Assembly: GCA_903868125.1 (NCBI GenBank)
Contig: CAIPUE010000023.1
Location: 83,977 to 147,976, forward strand
Origin: an uncultured bacterium
Lineage (GTDB): Bacteria > Cyanobacteriota > Vampirovibrionia > Gastranaerophilales > Gastranaerophilaceae
Reading direction: 5' to 3'
DNA: 64,000 nt
The number at the start of each line of letters is the position of its first letter. Position 1 is the stretch's first letter. Of the stretch, positions 43,525 to 52,562 are shown piece by piece. A program made the position numbers and the translations under genes. The notes beneath the pieces are model-generated. The model saw only the letters and a list, made by a program, of their open reading frames with translations, did no database searches and was not told the DNA's origin.

Positions 43525-43577
43525 TAAGCAAACGGTAAACAGAAATTCCGTTCACCGTTTACTCTTTACTGTTTACT
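43525..43577. repeat. Family B palindromic repeat between rpsQ and rplN
   Basis: AAACGGTAAACAG at the left pairs loosely with CCGTTCACCGTTTACT and CTGTTTAC at the right. It is a short version of the repeat at 26674-26790. Confidence 0.65.
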
Positions 43578-43618
43578 AAATCATAAGGTAAATAAATAAT
43601 ACAAAGGATAAACAAACA

Positions 43619-43987
43619 ATGATACAACAAGAAACTAGATTAGCAGTGGCAGACAATACAGGCGCAAAAGAAATTTTGTGTATACGTGTTCTTGGCAGCT
43701 CAAACAAAAAATTCGCAGCAGTTGGCGATGTAATTGTTGCAACAGTAAAGACTGCAACTCCGAATATGGCGGTAAAAAAGTCTGAAGTGGTAAAAGCAGT
43801 TGTCGTAAGAACAAAAGCTGATATCAAAAGAAACGATGGTTCGGTAATCAGATTTGATGAAAACGCAGCAGTAATAATTAATAAAGATGGTAATCCTCGC
43901 GGAACACGTGTTTTTGGACCGGTTGCCCGTGAATTAAGAGATAAGAATTTTATGAAAATTGTTTCTCTTGCACCGGAAGTAATTTAA
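43619..43987 (+). CDS. rplN: Ribosomal protein uL14
   Basis: A 122-residue protein at the subunit interface. [26 protein letters not shown], the [14 protein letters not shown] strand and the C-terminal [27 protein letters not shown] are nearly invariant. The ATG follows AAAGGATAAAC. Confidence 0.98.
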   Translation: MIQQETRLAVADNTGAKEILCIRVLGSSNKKFAAVGDVIVATVKTATPNMAVKKSEVVKAVVVRTKADIKRNDGSVIRFDENAAVIINKDGNPRGTRVFGPVARELRDKNFMKIVSLAPEVI

Positions 43988-44007
43988 GTAAAAAGCAAAA
44001 GGTAAAA

Positions 44008-44030
44008 AGTAGGTTGAGTTTTTAACCCAA
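44008..44030 (+). repeat. REP-type hairpin between rplN and rplX
   Basis: GTAG, then GTTGAGT-TTTT-AACCCAAC, with one G:C pair replaced relative to the copy at 44998. Confidence 0.75.
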
Positions 44031-44049
44031 CAATATAAAGGACAAAAAA

Positions 44050-44388
44050 ATGGCAAAAGAAAATAAAAAAAGCTTGCATGTAAAAACAGGTGACAGAGTA
44101 ATCGTCACAGCAGGCAAAGACAAAGGCAAAATCGGAAACATTAAAAAAGTAAATCCTTCTGAAGCTAAAGTAGTTGTGGAAGGCGCAAATTTGGTTACAA
44201 AAGCACAAAAAGCAAATCCTGCGGCAGGTGTTCAGGGCGGTTTGATAAAAATCGAGGCTGCATTGAACTCTTCAAACGTAATGATTGTATGCCCAAGTTG
44301 CGAAAAACCGACAAGGATCAAACACGATGTAGTCGAAAACAAAAAAATCCGTGTTTGTAAAAAATGTGGTGAACAGTTGGATGTGTAA
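44050..44388 (+). CDS. rplX: Ribosomal protein uL24
   Basis: A 112-residue 50S assembly initiator. The KOW motif (VKTGDRVIVTAGKDKGKIGNIKKV) is followed by a C-terminal zinc-type site with Cys81, Cys84, Cys103 and Cys106, found only in part of the family. The ATG follows AAAGGAC. Confidence 0.97.
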   Translation: MAKENKKSLHVKTGDRVIVTAGKDKGKIGNIKKVNPSEAKVVVEGANLVTKAQKANPAAGVQGGLIKIEAALNSSNVMIVCPSCEKPTRIKHDVVENKKIRVCKKCGEQLDV

Positions 44389-44428
44389 AGCGAAATGCTG
44401 ATAACATCTTATTAAAAGGAAGAAAAAA

Positions 44429-44992
44429 ATGACAGTAACAGAAAGTTTAAGAAAAAAATACGAAAAAACAGTTAAAAAAGCATTAAAAGAAAAATTTGGC
44501 TATGATAATGACCATAAAGTTCCAAGATTGCATAAAATTGTTTTGAATATGGGTGTTGGTGAAGCTTCTCACAATTCAAAAATTGCAGAAGTAATTGAGG
44601 CTCAATTAACAAAAATTGCGGGACAAAAATGTGTAGTCACAAAGGCAAAAAAATCAATCGCATCTTATAAATTGAGAGAAGGAATGCCGGTTGGAGCAAT
44701 GGTAACATTGCGTGGCGAAAGAATGTATGATTTCTTGCAAAAATTAATATGCGTTGTCCTACCTCGTATCCGTGACTTTAGAGGAATAAGTTCCAAAAGT
44801 TTTGATGGACGTGGCAATTATACTTGTGGCTTAAAGGAACAGGCTTTGTTCCCTGAAATTAAGTATGAAGATGTTGATTTGGTTAAAGGGATGAATATTT
44901 CAATAATCACAACAGCTGAAACAGATGACGAAGCAAGAACTTTGTTGGCAGAATTAGGTATGCCGTTCAAAGGAATGAACAAACAACAGTAA
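44429..44992 (+). CDS. rplE: Ribosomal protein uL5
   Basis: A 187-residue protein that binds 5S rRNA in the central protuberance. [72 protein letters not shown] and the C-terminal [15 protein letters not shown] are conserved. The ATG follows AAAAGGAAG. Confidence 0.98.
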   Translation: MTVTESLRKKYEKTVKKALKEKFGYDNDHKVPRLHKIVLNMGVGEASHNSKIAEVIEAQLTKIAGQKCVVTKAKKSIASYKLREGMPVGAMVTLRGERMYDFLQKLICVVLPRIRDFRGISSKSFDGRGNYTCGLKEQALFPEIKYEDVDLVKGMNISIITTAETDDEARTLLAELGMPFKGMNKQQ

Positions 44993-44997
44993 ACTGA

Positions 44998-45020
44998 GTA
45001 GGTTGGGTTTTTAACCCAAC
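44998..45020 (+). repeat. REP-type hairpin between rplE and rpsN
   Basis: GTAG, then GTTGGGT-TTTT-AACCCAAC. It lies 6 nt after the rplE stop, with AAAGGAG of rpsN following. Confidence 0.82.
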
Positions 45021-45046
45021 AAAATAAACCCAAAAAGGAGAAATTC

Positions 45047-45253
45047 ATGGCTAACAAAGCGATGATTAACAAAGAAGAAAAACGACAAAAGCTTGCAGCA
45101 GCAGGCAAATATCCAAAAGTAAGATTGCACAACAGATGTAGTATTTGCGGAAGACCTCATGGTTTCCACAGAGATTTCGGTTTATGCAGAATTCACTTGA
45201 GAGAAATGGCTCACAGAGGCTTATTGCCCGGTGTTGTCAAAGCCAGTTGGTAA
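45047..45253 (+). CDS. rpsN: Ribosomal protein uS14, short zinc-type with a CxxC...CxxH site
   Basis: A 68-residue protein of the 30S head. The short form normally binds zinc with four cysteines. Here Cys31, Cys34 and Cys47 are present, but the fourth position is His50 (LCRIHLRE instead of the usual CRIC). A Cys3His site can still bind zinc. The C-terminal LPGVVKASW is typical. AAAGGAG lies just upstream. Confidence 0.95.
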   Translation: MANKAMINKEEKRQKLAAAGKYPKVRLHNRCSICGRPHGFHRDFGLCRIHLREMAHRGLLPGVVKASW

Positions 45254-45392
45254 TTCAATACATATTGACTTGCTATACTGCTAAAGAATTTTAGTAAGTA
45301 GTAAAACCGTGAAAAGGAAAAAGTAAACAGTGAAAAGAAATTCTTCTCACTTCTTGCTTCTCACCTCTCACCCAATCAAAAGGACAAAGAAA

Positions 45393-45788
45393 ATGAACAC
45401 AGATCCAATAGCAGATATGCTAACAAGAATCAGAAATGCAAATTTGGTTTCTCATGCAACAGTTGAAATGCCGAGTTCAAAGTTAAAAATTGAATTGGCA
45501 AAGTTATTGAAAGACGAAGGATATATCGTTGATTATTCGGTTAAAACAATCGAAAAATTTAACTTTTTGACAATCGTGTTGAAATATGACGAAAAACATA
45601 AACCGGTTATTTCCAATTTGAAAAGAATTTCTAAACCGGGTTTAAGAAATTATTGCAAAGCTAAAAACTTGCCTAAAGTATTTGGAGGTTTAGGAGTTGC
45701 AATTGTTTCGACAAGCAAAGGCTTGTTTACAGACAGAAAAGCCCGCAAAGAAAATTTGGGCGGCGAAGTTCTTTGCTACGTCTGGTAA
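45393..45788 (+). CDS. rpsH: Ribosomal protein uS8
   Basis: A 131-residue 16S-binding protein; in some bacteria it is the autoregulator of the spc operon. [45 protein letters not shown] and the terminal [22 protein letters not shown] are conserved. The open frame extends up to a GTG at 45330 through repeat sequence; ATG 45393, after AAAAGGAC, gives the family N-terminus. Family B words (CTTCTCACTTC, CTCACCTCTCACC) fill the gap from rpsN. Confidence 0.97.
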   Translation: MNTDPIADMLTRIRNANLVSHATVEMPSSKLKIELAKLLKDEGYIVDYSVKTIEKFNFLTIVLKYDEKHKPVISNLKRISKPGLRNYCKAKNLPKVFGGLGVAIVSTSKGLFTDRKARKENLGGEVLCYVW

Positions 45789-46115
45789 CCAGCTTTTTTG
45801 TAAAAAAGCTGGGCAAAAAACTTTAGGAACATTAGTCCTTTCGCTAAAGAAAAACAGACTTATGTTTTAGGGTTTTTGTAAGAAAAAGTAGTTCTCACTA
45901 TAGGCGATATCTTTCAATAATCGGACAATAATGGCAAGCCGTGAGGCCATTTTGCACGTTTCGCCACAGCTCAACGGCACCCATTAGGGACATTTTCTAT
46001 AATTCGAGCACGGCTCTCATTAAGAAAAGCAGTCAAAGAAGGCAAAAACTTTAGGAACATTAGTCCTTTCACTAAAGGAAAACAGATTCATGTTTTAGGA
46101 GTTTTGTAAAAAATA
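45789..46115 (+). repeat. Composite repeat block between rpsH and rplF
   Basis: The 386-bp gap contains two plus-strand copies of family C (AACTTTAGGAACATTAGTCC and onward, at 45828-45890 and 46044-46112). Between them is a sequence with the ends TTAGGGACATTTTCT (about 45983-45998) and GAAAAGCAGTCAAAG (about 46023-46038), resembling a decayed copy of the MITE-like element at 19834 and 24948. No gene is seen. Confidence 0.65.
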
Positions 46116-46174
46116 AATAATTAGCAGTTAAGCTCAATTGGCAGAAAAGCTTAACTAAGTAAAGGAGAAAAATT

Positions 46175-46714
46175 ATGTCACGTATAGGTAAATTACCGAT
46201 AGAAATTCCGCAAGGAGTAGAAGTCACAATTAATGGACAAACAGTTAGTGCTAAAGGCCCTTTGGGAACTGAAAGTGTTACTGTAAGAGAAGAAATTATT
46301 GTAAAAAAAGAAGATGGCAAAGTTGTTTTAACAAGACGCGATGAAGAAAGAAAAACCCGTGCGCTCCATGGTCTTTCAAGAACATTGGTAGCAAATGCAA
46401 TCAATGGTGTTAAAACAGGATTTGAGAAGAAATTGGAACTTCAAGGGGTTGGTTATCGTGCTGCGATGCAAGGTACAACTTTGAATTTACAATTGGGTTA
46501 TTCTCATCCGGTAAATATTGAACCACCTGCAGGAATTGAAATTGCAGTAGAAGCAAACACAAAAATTTCTGTAAAAGGTTCGAATAAGCAAGCAGTAGGC
46601 GATGTGGCAGCAACAATTCGTTCAAAAAGACCTCCTGAAGTATATAAAGGAAAAGGGGTCAGATATGAAGGCGAATATGTTAGACGTAAAGCCGGTAAAG
46701 CAGGTAAAAAATAA
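46175..46714 (+). CDS. rplF: Ribosomal protein uL6
   Basis: A 179-residue protein near the factor-binding site. [19 protein letters not shown], the VKGPLG-type [29 protein letters not shown] and the [27 protein letters not shown] end are conserved. The ATG follows AAAGGAG. Confidence 0.98.
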   Translation: MSRIGKLPIEIPQGVEVTINGQTVSAKGPLGTESVTVREEIIVKKEDGKVVLTRRDEERKTRALHGLSRTLVANAINGVKTGFEKKLELQGVGYRAAMQGTTLNLQLGYSHPVNIEPPAGIEIAVEANTKISVKGSNKQAVGDVAATIRSKRPPEVYKGKGVRYEGEYVRRKAGKAGKK

Positions 46715-46855
46715 GTAAAAAGCTGAAAGCAAAAGGCAAAAAGTGATTTGATAACTTTTTATGTTTTGCTTTTTACTTTTAGTTCAGTATTAGCCCCTAT
46801 AAACCCTTAAGGCTTGCTTCCTTAAGAAGGTTTGGGTAAAACAAAGGAGAAAAAA

Positions 46856-47224
46856 ATGATTAAATCAGCAAACAGAAAAACAAAAGTACAAAAAAGACAC
46901 CAATCAATTAGAGTTAAGCTTTCAGGGACTGCCGAAGCTCCAAGATTGGCAGTTTATAGAAGCACAAAACATATTTATGCACAATTAATTGATGATGTAA
47001 AAGGTGTTACGATTGTTTCGGCTTCAAGTGTGGATAAAGATTTGAAAGCAAAATTACAACACGGCGGAAACATTGAATCAGCAAAAGCTGTTGGCGAAGC
47101 TGTTGCCAAAAAAGCATTGAAAAAAGGCGTCAAAAATATTGTTTTTGATAGAGGCGGATTTTTGTATCACGGAAGAATTGCAGCGTTAGCTGATGCAGCC
47201 AGAGAAGCTGGATTAACATTCTAA
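46856..47224 (+). CDS. rplR: Ribosomal protein uL18, last ribosomal gene of this block
   Basis: A 122-residue 5S rRNA-binding protein. [35 protein letters not shown], and [24 protein letters not shown] at the C-terminus, are typical. ATG 46856 follows CAAAGGAG; the frame extends to 46832 but with no ribosome site. The next gene is a Xer-type recombinase; the usual rpsE-rpmD-rplO-secY continuation of the spc operon is absent. No strong hairpin terminator follows. Confidence 0.96.
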   Translation: MIKSANRKTKVQKRHQSIRVKLSGTAEAPRLAVYRSTKHIYAQLIDDVKGVTIVSASSVDKDLKAKLQHGGNIESAKAVGEAVAKKALKKGVKNIVFDRGGFLYHGRIAALADAAREAGLTF

Positions 47225-47260
47225 AATATTCTCCTTATTCCATTTTTTAACACGTTAGAC

Positions 47261-47273
47261 TATAATTTAGTTT
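47261..47273 (+). promoter_or_regulatory. Probable leaderless promoter of the Xer recombinase gene
   Basis: TATAAT (47261-47266), 7 nt, then ATG (47274). No Shine-Dalgarno and no good -35. A second in-frame ATG lies 6 nt further on. Confidence 0.45.
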
Positions 47274-48140
47274 ATGAGCATGCAGATTTTATCACAGTAT
47301 TTGGAGTATTTGGAAGTCGAAAAAGGACTTTCTATTAATACTCTTGATGCTTATAGGCGTGATTTGATTTCGTTTTTGGAGTTTTGTTTTATTCTTGGTG
47401 TGCAGGAGCCGATTCAAATTCAAAGAACACATCTTAATTCTTATATAATAGATTTGAGAGAAAAAAAATATTCTGCTACAAGTGTTATGCGAAAAATAGC
47501 TTCTTTAAGGGGATTTTTTAAGTGGCTTTGTGCCGCTGAAATTTGCTTGCAAAATCCTACGTTAACTCTTGAACAGCCGAGAATCCCACGTAAATTGCCA
47601 AAAGTTATGACTGTTCTAGAGATTGAAAATATTTTGAGGGAAAATTTGAGCAAAACGGAACGGCTTGTTGTAGAATTGCTCTATGGTTGCGGGCTTCGGG
47701 TGTCTGAACTGGTGGGATTGAAAACAAATAGTATTGATTTAAGTGCAAATTATTTGAAGTGTAGCGGAAAAGGTTCAAAAGAAAGACTCGTGCCCTTTGG
47801 GAACATGGCAAAAACGGCATTGCTCGACTATTTTATTCAGAGAGATTTCTTGATAAAAAAATATAATGTTGATACAAAAAACCTTCTGATTTCAGACGGA
47901 GGGAAGTTTTTGACTCGTCAGGATGTGTATAATTTTATTCATGAACAGGGGAAAGTCATCCATAAAAACATTTCGCCGCATACTCTAAGACACAGTTTTG
48001 CTACACATTTGCTTGAGAATGGGGCTGATTTGAGGATTGTTCAGGAACTTTTGGGACATGCTGATGTTTCAACGACCCAGCTTTATACTCACATAAGTAA
48101 AAAACGTTTAAAAGAAGTTTATTTTTCGATTAATAAATAG
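47274..48140 (+). CDS. xerD: Tyrosine recombinase XerC/XerD
   Basis: A 288-residue chromosome-dimer resolvase type recombinase. The N-terminal SAM-like core-binding domain (YLEYLEVEKGLSINTLDAYRRDLISFL) and all catalytic residues are visible: Arg in YGCGLRVSELVGL, Lys in GKGSKERLVPFG, His and Arg in HTLRHSFATHLL, His in LLGHADVSTTQ, and the Tyr nucleophile in LYTHISKKRL. Size and motifs fit XerD better than an integrase, but XerC cannot be excluded. It breaks the usual ribosomal gene order. Confidence 0.9.
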   Translation: MSMQILSQYLEYLEVEKGLSINTLDAYRRDLISFLEFCFILGVQEPIQIQRTHLNSYIIDLREKKYSATSVMRKIASLRGFFKWLCAAEICLQNPTLTLEQPRIPRKLPKVMTVLEIENILRENLSKTERLVVELLYGCGLRVSELVGLKTNSIDLSANYLKCSGKGSKERLVPFGNMAKTALLDYFIQRDFLIKKYNVDTKNLLISDGGKFLTRQDVYNFIHEQGKVIHKNISPHTLRHSFATHLLENGADLRIVQELLGHADVSTTQLYTHISKKRLKEVYFSINK

Positions 48141-48156
48141 GCTTATCAACCATTTT

Positions 48157-48173
48157 TGTATTAAAATAATTCT
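48157..48173 (+). promoter_or_regulatory. Probable leaderless promoter of bioD
   Basis: TTTTGTATTAAAAT contains TAAAAT (48162-48167), then 6 nt and ATG (48174). The 14-nt context is almost identical to that upstream of mnmG. No ribosome-binding site. Confidence 0.5.
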
Positions 48174-48896
48174 ATGCTAAATATTTTTATAACAGGTTCT
48201 GATATCAATGTCGGAAAAACATTTATAACCGCGGGGATTGCTGCGACCATGCAAAGTTTGGGGTATGCAACCTGCGTTTATAAACCGATTCAGACGGGTG
48301 CGATTGAAAAAAACGGATTTGCTCAATCGCCGGATTTAGCTTTTGTAAAAAATATTGACCCTTATATTAAAACATATTCAAGTTATTTGTTAAAAATGCC
48401 TATGATGCCTGTTGTAGCTGCCGAAGCTGAAAATATCATCATTGATAAAAATAGCATTAAAAAAGATTATGAGGCGATTATAAAAAGGCACGATTGCACA
48501 ATTGTAGAAAGTACAGGCGGAATTATGACTCCGATTGCACCCAATCTTTTGGTTTCAGATATCATAAAAATTTTAGAGTTACCCGTCTTAATTATTATCA
48601 AACCTGATTCAGGAACGGTAAATCAAACCCTTTTGACAATTAATCACTCAATATCAAAAGGAATAAAAGTTCGCGGGGTTATTATAAATAATTTCCCTGA
48701 AAGTACTGTTGATGTTGACATGAAAACTATTCCAAGATTGATTGAGGAATATTCTGACGCAAAGATTTTGGGGGTAGTTAAACATTTTCATAATGTGAAA
48801 CAAATCAACCCAAGCGATTTAATTACAAACATCTTGAACGGAATCGATATAGAAAGCGTATTCGATGTCAAAATTGCGAAACTTGATGTTCAATAA
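48174..48896 (+). CDS. bioD: ATP-dependent dethiobiotin synthetase
   Basis: P-loop enzyme that closes the ureido ring of biotin using CO2. A 240-residue protein with ITGSDINVGKTFITAGIA (P-loop with the family's GxxxGKT spacing), YKPIQTGA, the VESTGGIMTPI switch region and the C-terminal GVIINNFP. No other biotin genes are nearby. The DNA after it (48897-48907) leads straight into a convergent small gene. Confidence 0.93.
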   Translation: MLNIFITGSDINVGKTFITAGIAATMQSLGYATCVYKPIQTGAIEKNGFAQSPDLAFVKNIDPYIKTYSSYLLKMPMMPVVAAEAENIIIDKNSIKKDYEAIIKRHDCTIVESTGGIMTPIAPNLLVSDIIKILELPVLIIIKPDSGTVNQTLLTINHSISKGIKVRGVIINNFPESTVDVDMKTIPRLIEEYSDAKILGVVKHFHNVKQINPSDLITNILNGIDIESVFDVKIAKLDVQ

Positions 48897-48907
48897 ATAT
48901 TAAAACT

Positions 48908-49096
48908 TTATGCAATATTGAAGAATGAAGGTTTGGTATTTATCTCATTGAGCTTATCAAGCCCATGCATATTAGCTAAGTTCGGATTAACCGGAGTTGG
49001 TCCGGATTTTACTTTAGAGGAAATCAAACGACCGTATGCAGCGCTAACTGTATTTTTCATCCCACTATTAAGTCCACCAATAGGATTCGTCATCAT
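48908..49096 (-). CDS. Small protein of unknown function
   Basis: A 62-residue protein (MMTNPIGGLNSGMKNTVSAA and onward) rich in Asn, Pro and Gly and without cysteine. ATG 49096 is preferred over the frame opening at 49126, since GGAG lies 10 nt upstream; a TATAAT box is found further up. It sits between bioD and a HerA-like gene. The N-terminal TNPIGGL resembles short N-termini of other small proteins in this window. It could be a real small gene, but coding evidence is limited. Confidence 0.5.
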   Translation of the reverse strand: MMTNPIGGLNSGMKNTVSAAYGRLISSKVKSGPTPVNPNLANMHGLDKLNEINTKPSFFNIA

Positions 49097-49244
49097 GATT
49101 ATATTTCTCCGATACCATCTACGCATATATTATAACATAAATTGATGAAAAATTCAAGTCCTCGGCTTTTTGTTTGATAATTCCTATTTTACCTTTTTTA
49201 TAGTACAATAATTCAAATAAGGGGACTGAGAAGAAGGGTTGAAT

Positions 49245-51080
49245 ATGCAAATAGTTGAAGTAAAAAATAATTTGGTCAAAGTAAGCTATGATACATCGGC
49301 TGAGAGCCTTATTTTATCAGGATTTATAATTATCAAGGATGAACTTTTGTCTTTTATAGGGCAAATTGTTCATCTTGAAGCTAATTCTAATGGAAACTTT
49401 GCTGTTGCAAAACTTCTTTTCACATTTAATGATAATGGGGTTATAACAAATTATAACGGTGCAATTCCCGATTTCAAAAGCCTTTTGGATATTGTGCAGC
49501 CGGAGGAACTTTTGGGACTTTTACCCGCACAATTCCCTATTGTTATTGGTGAACTGGCTCAGCAAAAAACTTTATTAAAACTTGATAGAAGTTTGTTTGA
49601 AGACAAATTGCTTGTATGTTCTGAAAAAGAAGAAGATAATTATACTTTAATTAAAAACTGTGTTAGGCAATTGGTTTATAGCGGGAAAAAAGTTTTGGTG
49701 ATTGATTCAAGTTTAGGTAGGAACGATTCCATGTATGCCGAAAATATTGAGGGGCATATTATTGCAGGAAAAAACTTTAAACTTCCTTTAAATTACGAGA
49801 CAATTAATTTTATATATGAAAAAGGACTTGACGATGCTACGGCGGAAAGTAAAGCTCTTATTCAGGAAATCTTTTTGGAAGTGCAAAATTACGTGAATAC
49901 TTTACCTGAAAAATTTATTCCGTTTGAAACTTTCAAAGATGTGGTTGATTCTCAGTACGAGGAATTGGGACTTGTAGAGCTTGTTTTACTCAAAAATAAA
50001 CTTTTAAAATATTACGAAGCCGGAATTTTTGCTCAGGAACAAAAAGAATTTGATTCGCTCAAAAATTCTTTGGAACAAAAATCTGCAACAATTTTAGATT
50101 TATCAGGGATTGACGAAAAAATTCAAAGAGAAATGATTGCCCATGCTTATTCTGTGATAAGCCAACTTGGTAAGGATGTGTATGTTATTTGTAACGTCGG
50201 AGATACGAATTCGGATAAAAAGTTGTTAAAGCAGATTTTTACCGCAAAAAATGTTTATTCTACGATTATTTGTGCTTATTCGTACAAATATTTGAAAGAA
50301 TTAAAGCAACTTTCAAAGAATTTAATTCTTTTCGCCCCGATTCAACAGCAGAACGATTTTGCCGGATATAATACTTTTTTAAGTAAGTTAAATCCTCAAG
50401 AATTTATAATTTATGGTCAAGCAACTCACAACCTTCCTTTGATTGTGAAATTAGAGGAGATTGCAGATTCACGTTTTAAAAATTTAACACAAGAACAAGT
50501 CCGGACGGAGGAGCAAAATTCTAAAGAGGATTTGCTGGATGAACAAATAAAACGTGATGTGGACGAAATTTATACCGTGCCAAAAGTTGAGAAAAATTCG
50601 GAAGAAGAATTTGCGGCTGAAATTGTTGAAGATGATTTGACTGAAGACGATTTGGATTTTATTGAAGATTTGCATATTAACGAAGATGGCTTTGTAGATG
50701 AAGTATTTGACGAGGAGAAGAAGTCAATTAGCAAAGAAGTCTTAAGCGAGCCTGAGGAAAAAGAAACTGATGAAGCTGATATGTTTTCAAATGTTTTGTC
50801 TCAGCAAGCAAAAGAGCGTGAAATTGAGTTACCTGCGGTTGATATTCTACCTGTAAAAATGGCTTCTGCTCCTATTGTTCCGATTTATTCGGCAGAAATT
50901 GAACCCAAAACGCAATCGGATGCACTTGAGCAGGGTGATAGTGTTACTCATTCTAAATACGGAAAAGGAACGGTTGAAAAATTAATCACTTATGGTTCAA
51001 AAACACTATGTTCAATAAATTTTGATAATGTCGGAAGACGTCTTTTAGACCCTACTTTGGCGGAAATAAAGAAGATTTAG
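49245..51080 (+). CDS. HerA/FtsK-like protein with degenerate P-loop and UvrD-type C-terminal domain
   Basis: A 611-residue soluble protein. The N-terminal 80 residues resemble a HAS-barrel-type beta domain. The next region follows the layout of a HerA-like ATPase (KLLVCSEKEEDNYTLIKNCVRQLVYSGKKVLVIDSS), but the place of Walker A has no GK[S/T]; LILFAPIQQ and LSKLNPQEFIIYGQATHNLP follow. A long acidic linker (about residues 410-540) leads to a C-terminal GDSVTHSKYGKGTVEKLI...INFDNVGRRLL motif, as in the RNA polymerase-binding Tudor-like domain of UvrD/PcrA. The start is ATG 49245 with AAGGG. The role is unknown. Confidence 0.7.
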   Translation: MQIVEVKNNLVKVSYDTSAESLILSGFIIIKDELLSFIGQIVHLEANSNGNFAVAKLLFTFNDNGVITNYNGAIPDFKSLLDIVQPEELLGLLPAQFPIVIGELAQQKTLLKLDRSLFEDKLLVCSEKEEDNYTLIKNCVRQLVYSGKKVLVIDSSLGRNDSMYAENIEGHIIAGKNFKLPLNYETINFIYEKGLDDATAESKALIQEIFLEVQNYVNTLPEKFIPFETFKDVVDSQYEELGLVELVLLKNKLLKYYEAGIFAQEQKEFDSLKNSLEQKSATILDLSGIDEKIQREMIAHAYSVISQLGKDVYVICNVGDTNSDKKLLKQIFTAKNVYSTIICAYSYKYLKELKQLSKNLILFAPIQQQNDFAGYNTFLSKLNPQEFIIYGQATHNLPLIVKLEEIADSRFKNLTQEQVRTEEQNSKEDLLDEQIKRDVDEIYTVPKVEKNSEEEFAAEIVEDDLTEDDLDFIEDLHINEDGFVDEVFDEEKKSISKEVLSEPEEKETDEADMFSNVLSQQAKEREIELPAVDILPVKMASAPIVPIYSAEIEPKTQSDALEQGDSVTHSKYGKGTVEKLITYGSKTLCSINFDNVGRRLLDPTLAEIKKI

Positions 51081-51087
51081 AGGCAAT

Positions 51088-52527
51088 TTGTTGAAAATTT
51101 TAAAAAAATATTGGTATAGTTTTTTACTGTTGCTGATTATTTTATTTGGAGTTTTATTAAGGTTGAAAGGATTGCTGATTAATCCTTCAATGTGGCACGA
51201 CGAATGTGCGCTTGGATGGAATGTCAGGTTCAAAAATTATTCTGATTTTTTTGGGATACTTCGTTTCATGCAAATGGCTCCGCCGTTTTTTATGGTTTTA
51301 ACAAAATTGATTACAAAAATATTCGGATTTTATGATATTTCTTTGCGGATATTACCGTTTTTGGCTGGAATAGGTTCGATTATAGCTTTTTATTTGCTTT
51401 CCTCAAGCAACCTAAAGTCTAAATTTGCCGTTCTTTGCGCGGTTTTCTTCTTTGCGATTAATCAGCAGTTAATCAATTATTCTTTTGAATTCAAGCCTTA
51501 TAATATTGATGTTTTGGTTACAATAATTTGCCTGCTGTTTTTCATCAATTTGAAGATTGAAAAATTAAGCGCGAACAAAGCCGTTTTCTACGGCTTATTG
51601 CTTGCAATAGTTCCGTGGTTTTCTTTTGTTTCTGTTTTTACAATCGCGGGTGGGTTTTTGAATTTATTTCTTAAGAATATCAAATTTGCTTGGAGAAAGA
51701 AACTGATTTTAACACTTCCGATAATGATTAGCGGGCTGAGTTATTTAAAAATATATTTGATGAATAATTACACGGGAACGCACATGGTAAATTATTGGCA
51801 AAATAGTTTTGTTAACGCTAATCCGTTCTTTTTTCTACATCTTTTGGTTGAAAATATAAAATATTTTTTTTCCCCGAGTCAATATGCATTATTTGTGCTG
51901 ATTTTGCTTACTTGGGGGGCGGTGATTTTTTACAGAGAAAAAGCCTCGTTTATTAATATATCCGGTATAGGTTTTATTTTGCTAATTATCGCGTCTTTTT
52001 TGCATTTTTACCCTTTTGCAAGCCGCTTGGTATTGTTTCTGGTTCCGATATTCTTACTGTTAATATTAAAACCTCTTGATTTAATAACTTTTGATAAAAA
52101 ATTCAAATCATTCATTATTATTGCGCTTACGTTTTTTACACTGTGCCCGCAAATGATTCAAACAAAAGATTTTATTTTGACAAAAAGTATTTCAAAAGGC
52201 GAATATCCTCGAGAAATGATGGAAATATTGGTTAAGGGTCTTAAAGATGGAGACATTATTTTCGTGGAGGATTCTGCTAATACTGAGTTTGCTTATTATT
52301 CTTCGTTTTATAATATTAAAAATCAGGTAATTCAAGAACCACAGCACAGTAATCGAACTGCTGTGCTTAATTCTCTTAAAAAAGGACGGAATTATTGGTT
52401 TTACCTTACTTTTGGAAATTCAAAACCGATTTTGGATTGGGTTGATAAAAATGCAAAGATAATTCAAATGTTTCATCCTGAGCAATCAAATGATTATCTT
52501 ATTTATATTTCATCCTCAAAAGATTAA
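51088..52527 (+). CDS. GT39/PMT-type membrane glycosyltransferase
   Basis: A 479-residue polytopic membrane protein. The first periplasmic loop carries the acidic pair of GT-C enzymes (NPSMWHDECALGW), followed by at least ten membrane helices and a C-terminal soluble domain. Such enzymes transfer sugars from lipid-linked donors to lipids or proteins in the periplasm. The start is TTG 51088 or 51091 after GAGG, 8 nt behind the HerA-like gene, so the two are likely one operon. The acceptor is unknown. Confidence 0.8.
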   Translation: MLKILKKYWYSFLLLLIILFGVLLRLKGLLINPSMWHDECALGWNVRFKNYSDFFGILRFMQMAPPFFMVLTKLITKIFGFYDISLRILPFLAGIGSIIAFYLLSSSNLKSKFAVLCAVFFFAINQQLINYSFEFKPYNIDVLVTIICLLFFINLKIEKLSANKAVFYGLLLAIVPWFSFVSVFTIAGGFLNLFLKNIKFAWRKKLILTLPIMISGLSYLKIYLMNNYTGTHMVNYWQNSFVNANPFFFLHLLVENIKYFFSPSQYALFVLILLTWGAVIFYREKASFINISGIGFILLIIASFLHFYPFASRLVLFLVPIFLLLILKPLDLITFDKKFKSFIIIALTFFTLCPQMIQTKDFILTKSISKGEYPREMMEILVKGLKDGDIIFVEDSANTEFAYYSSFYNIKNQVIQEPQHSNRTAVLNSLKKGRNYWFYLTFGNSKPILDWVDKNAKIIQMFHPEQSNDYLIYISSSKD

Positions 52528-52562
52528 TTTTTTGTTTATTTCCCCAAAAAGCTTAAAAGCGG

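Noticed and set aside
3533-46115. Repeat clusters as CRISPR arrays
   Set aside because: Repeats are not regularly spaced, have no unique spacers of constant size, and no cas gene is present.
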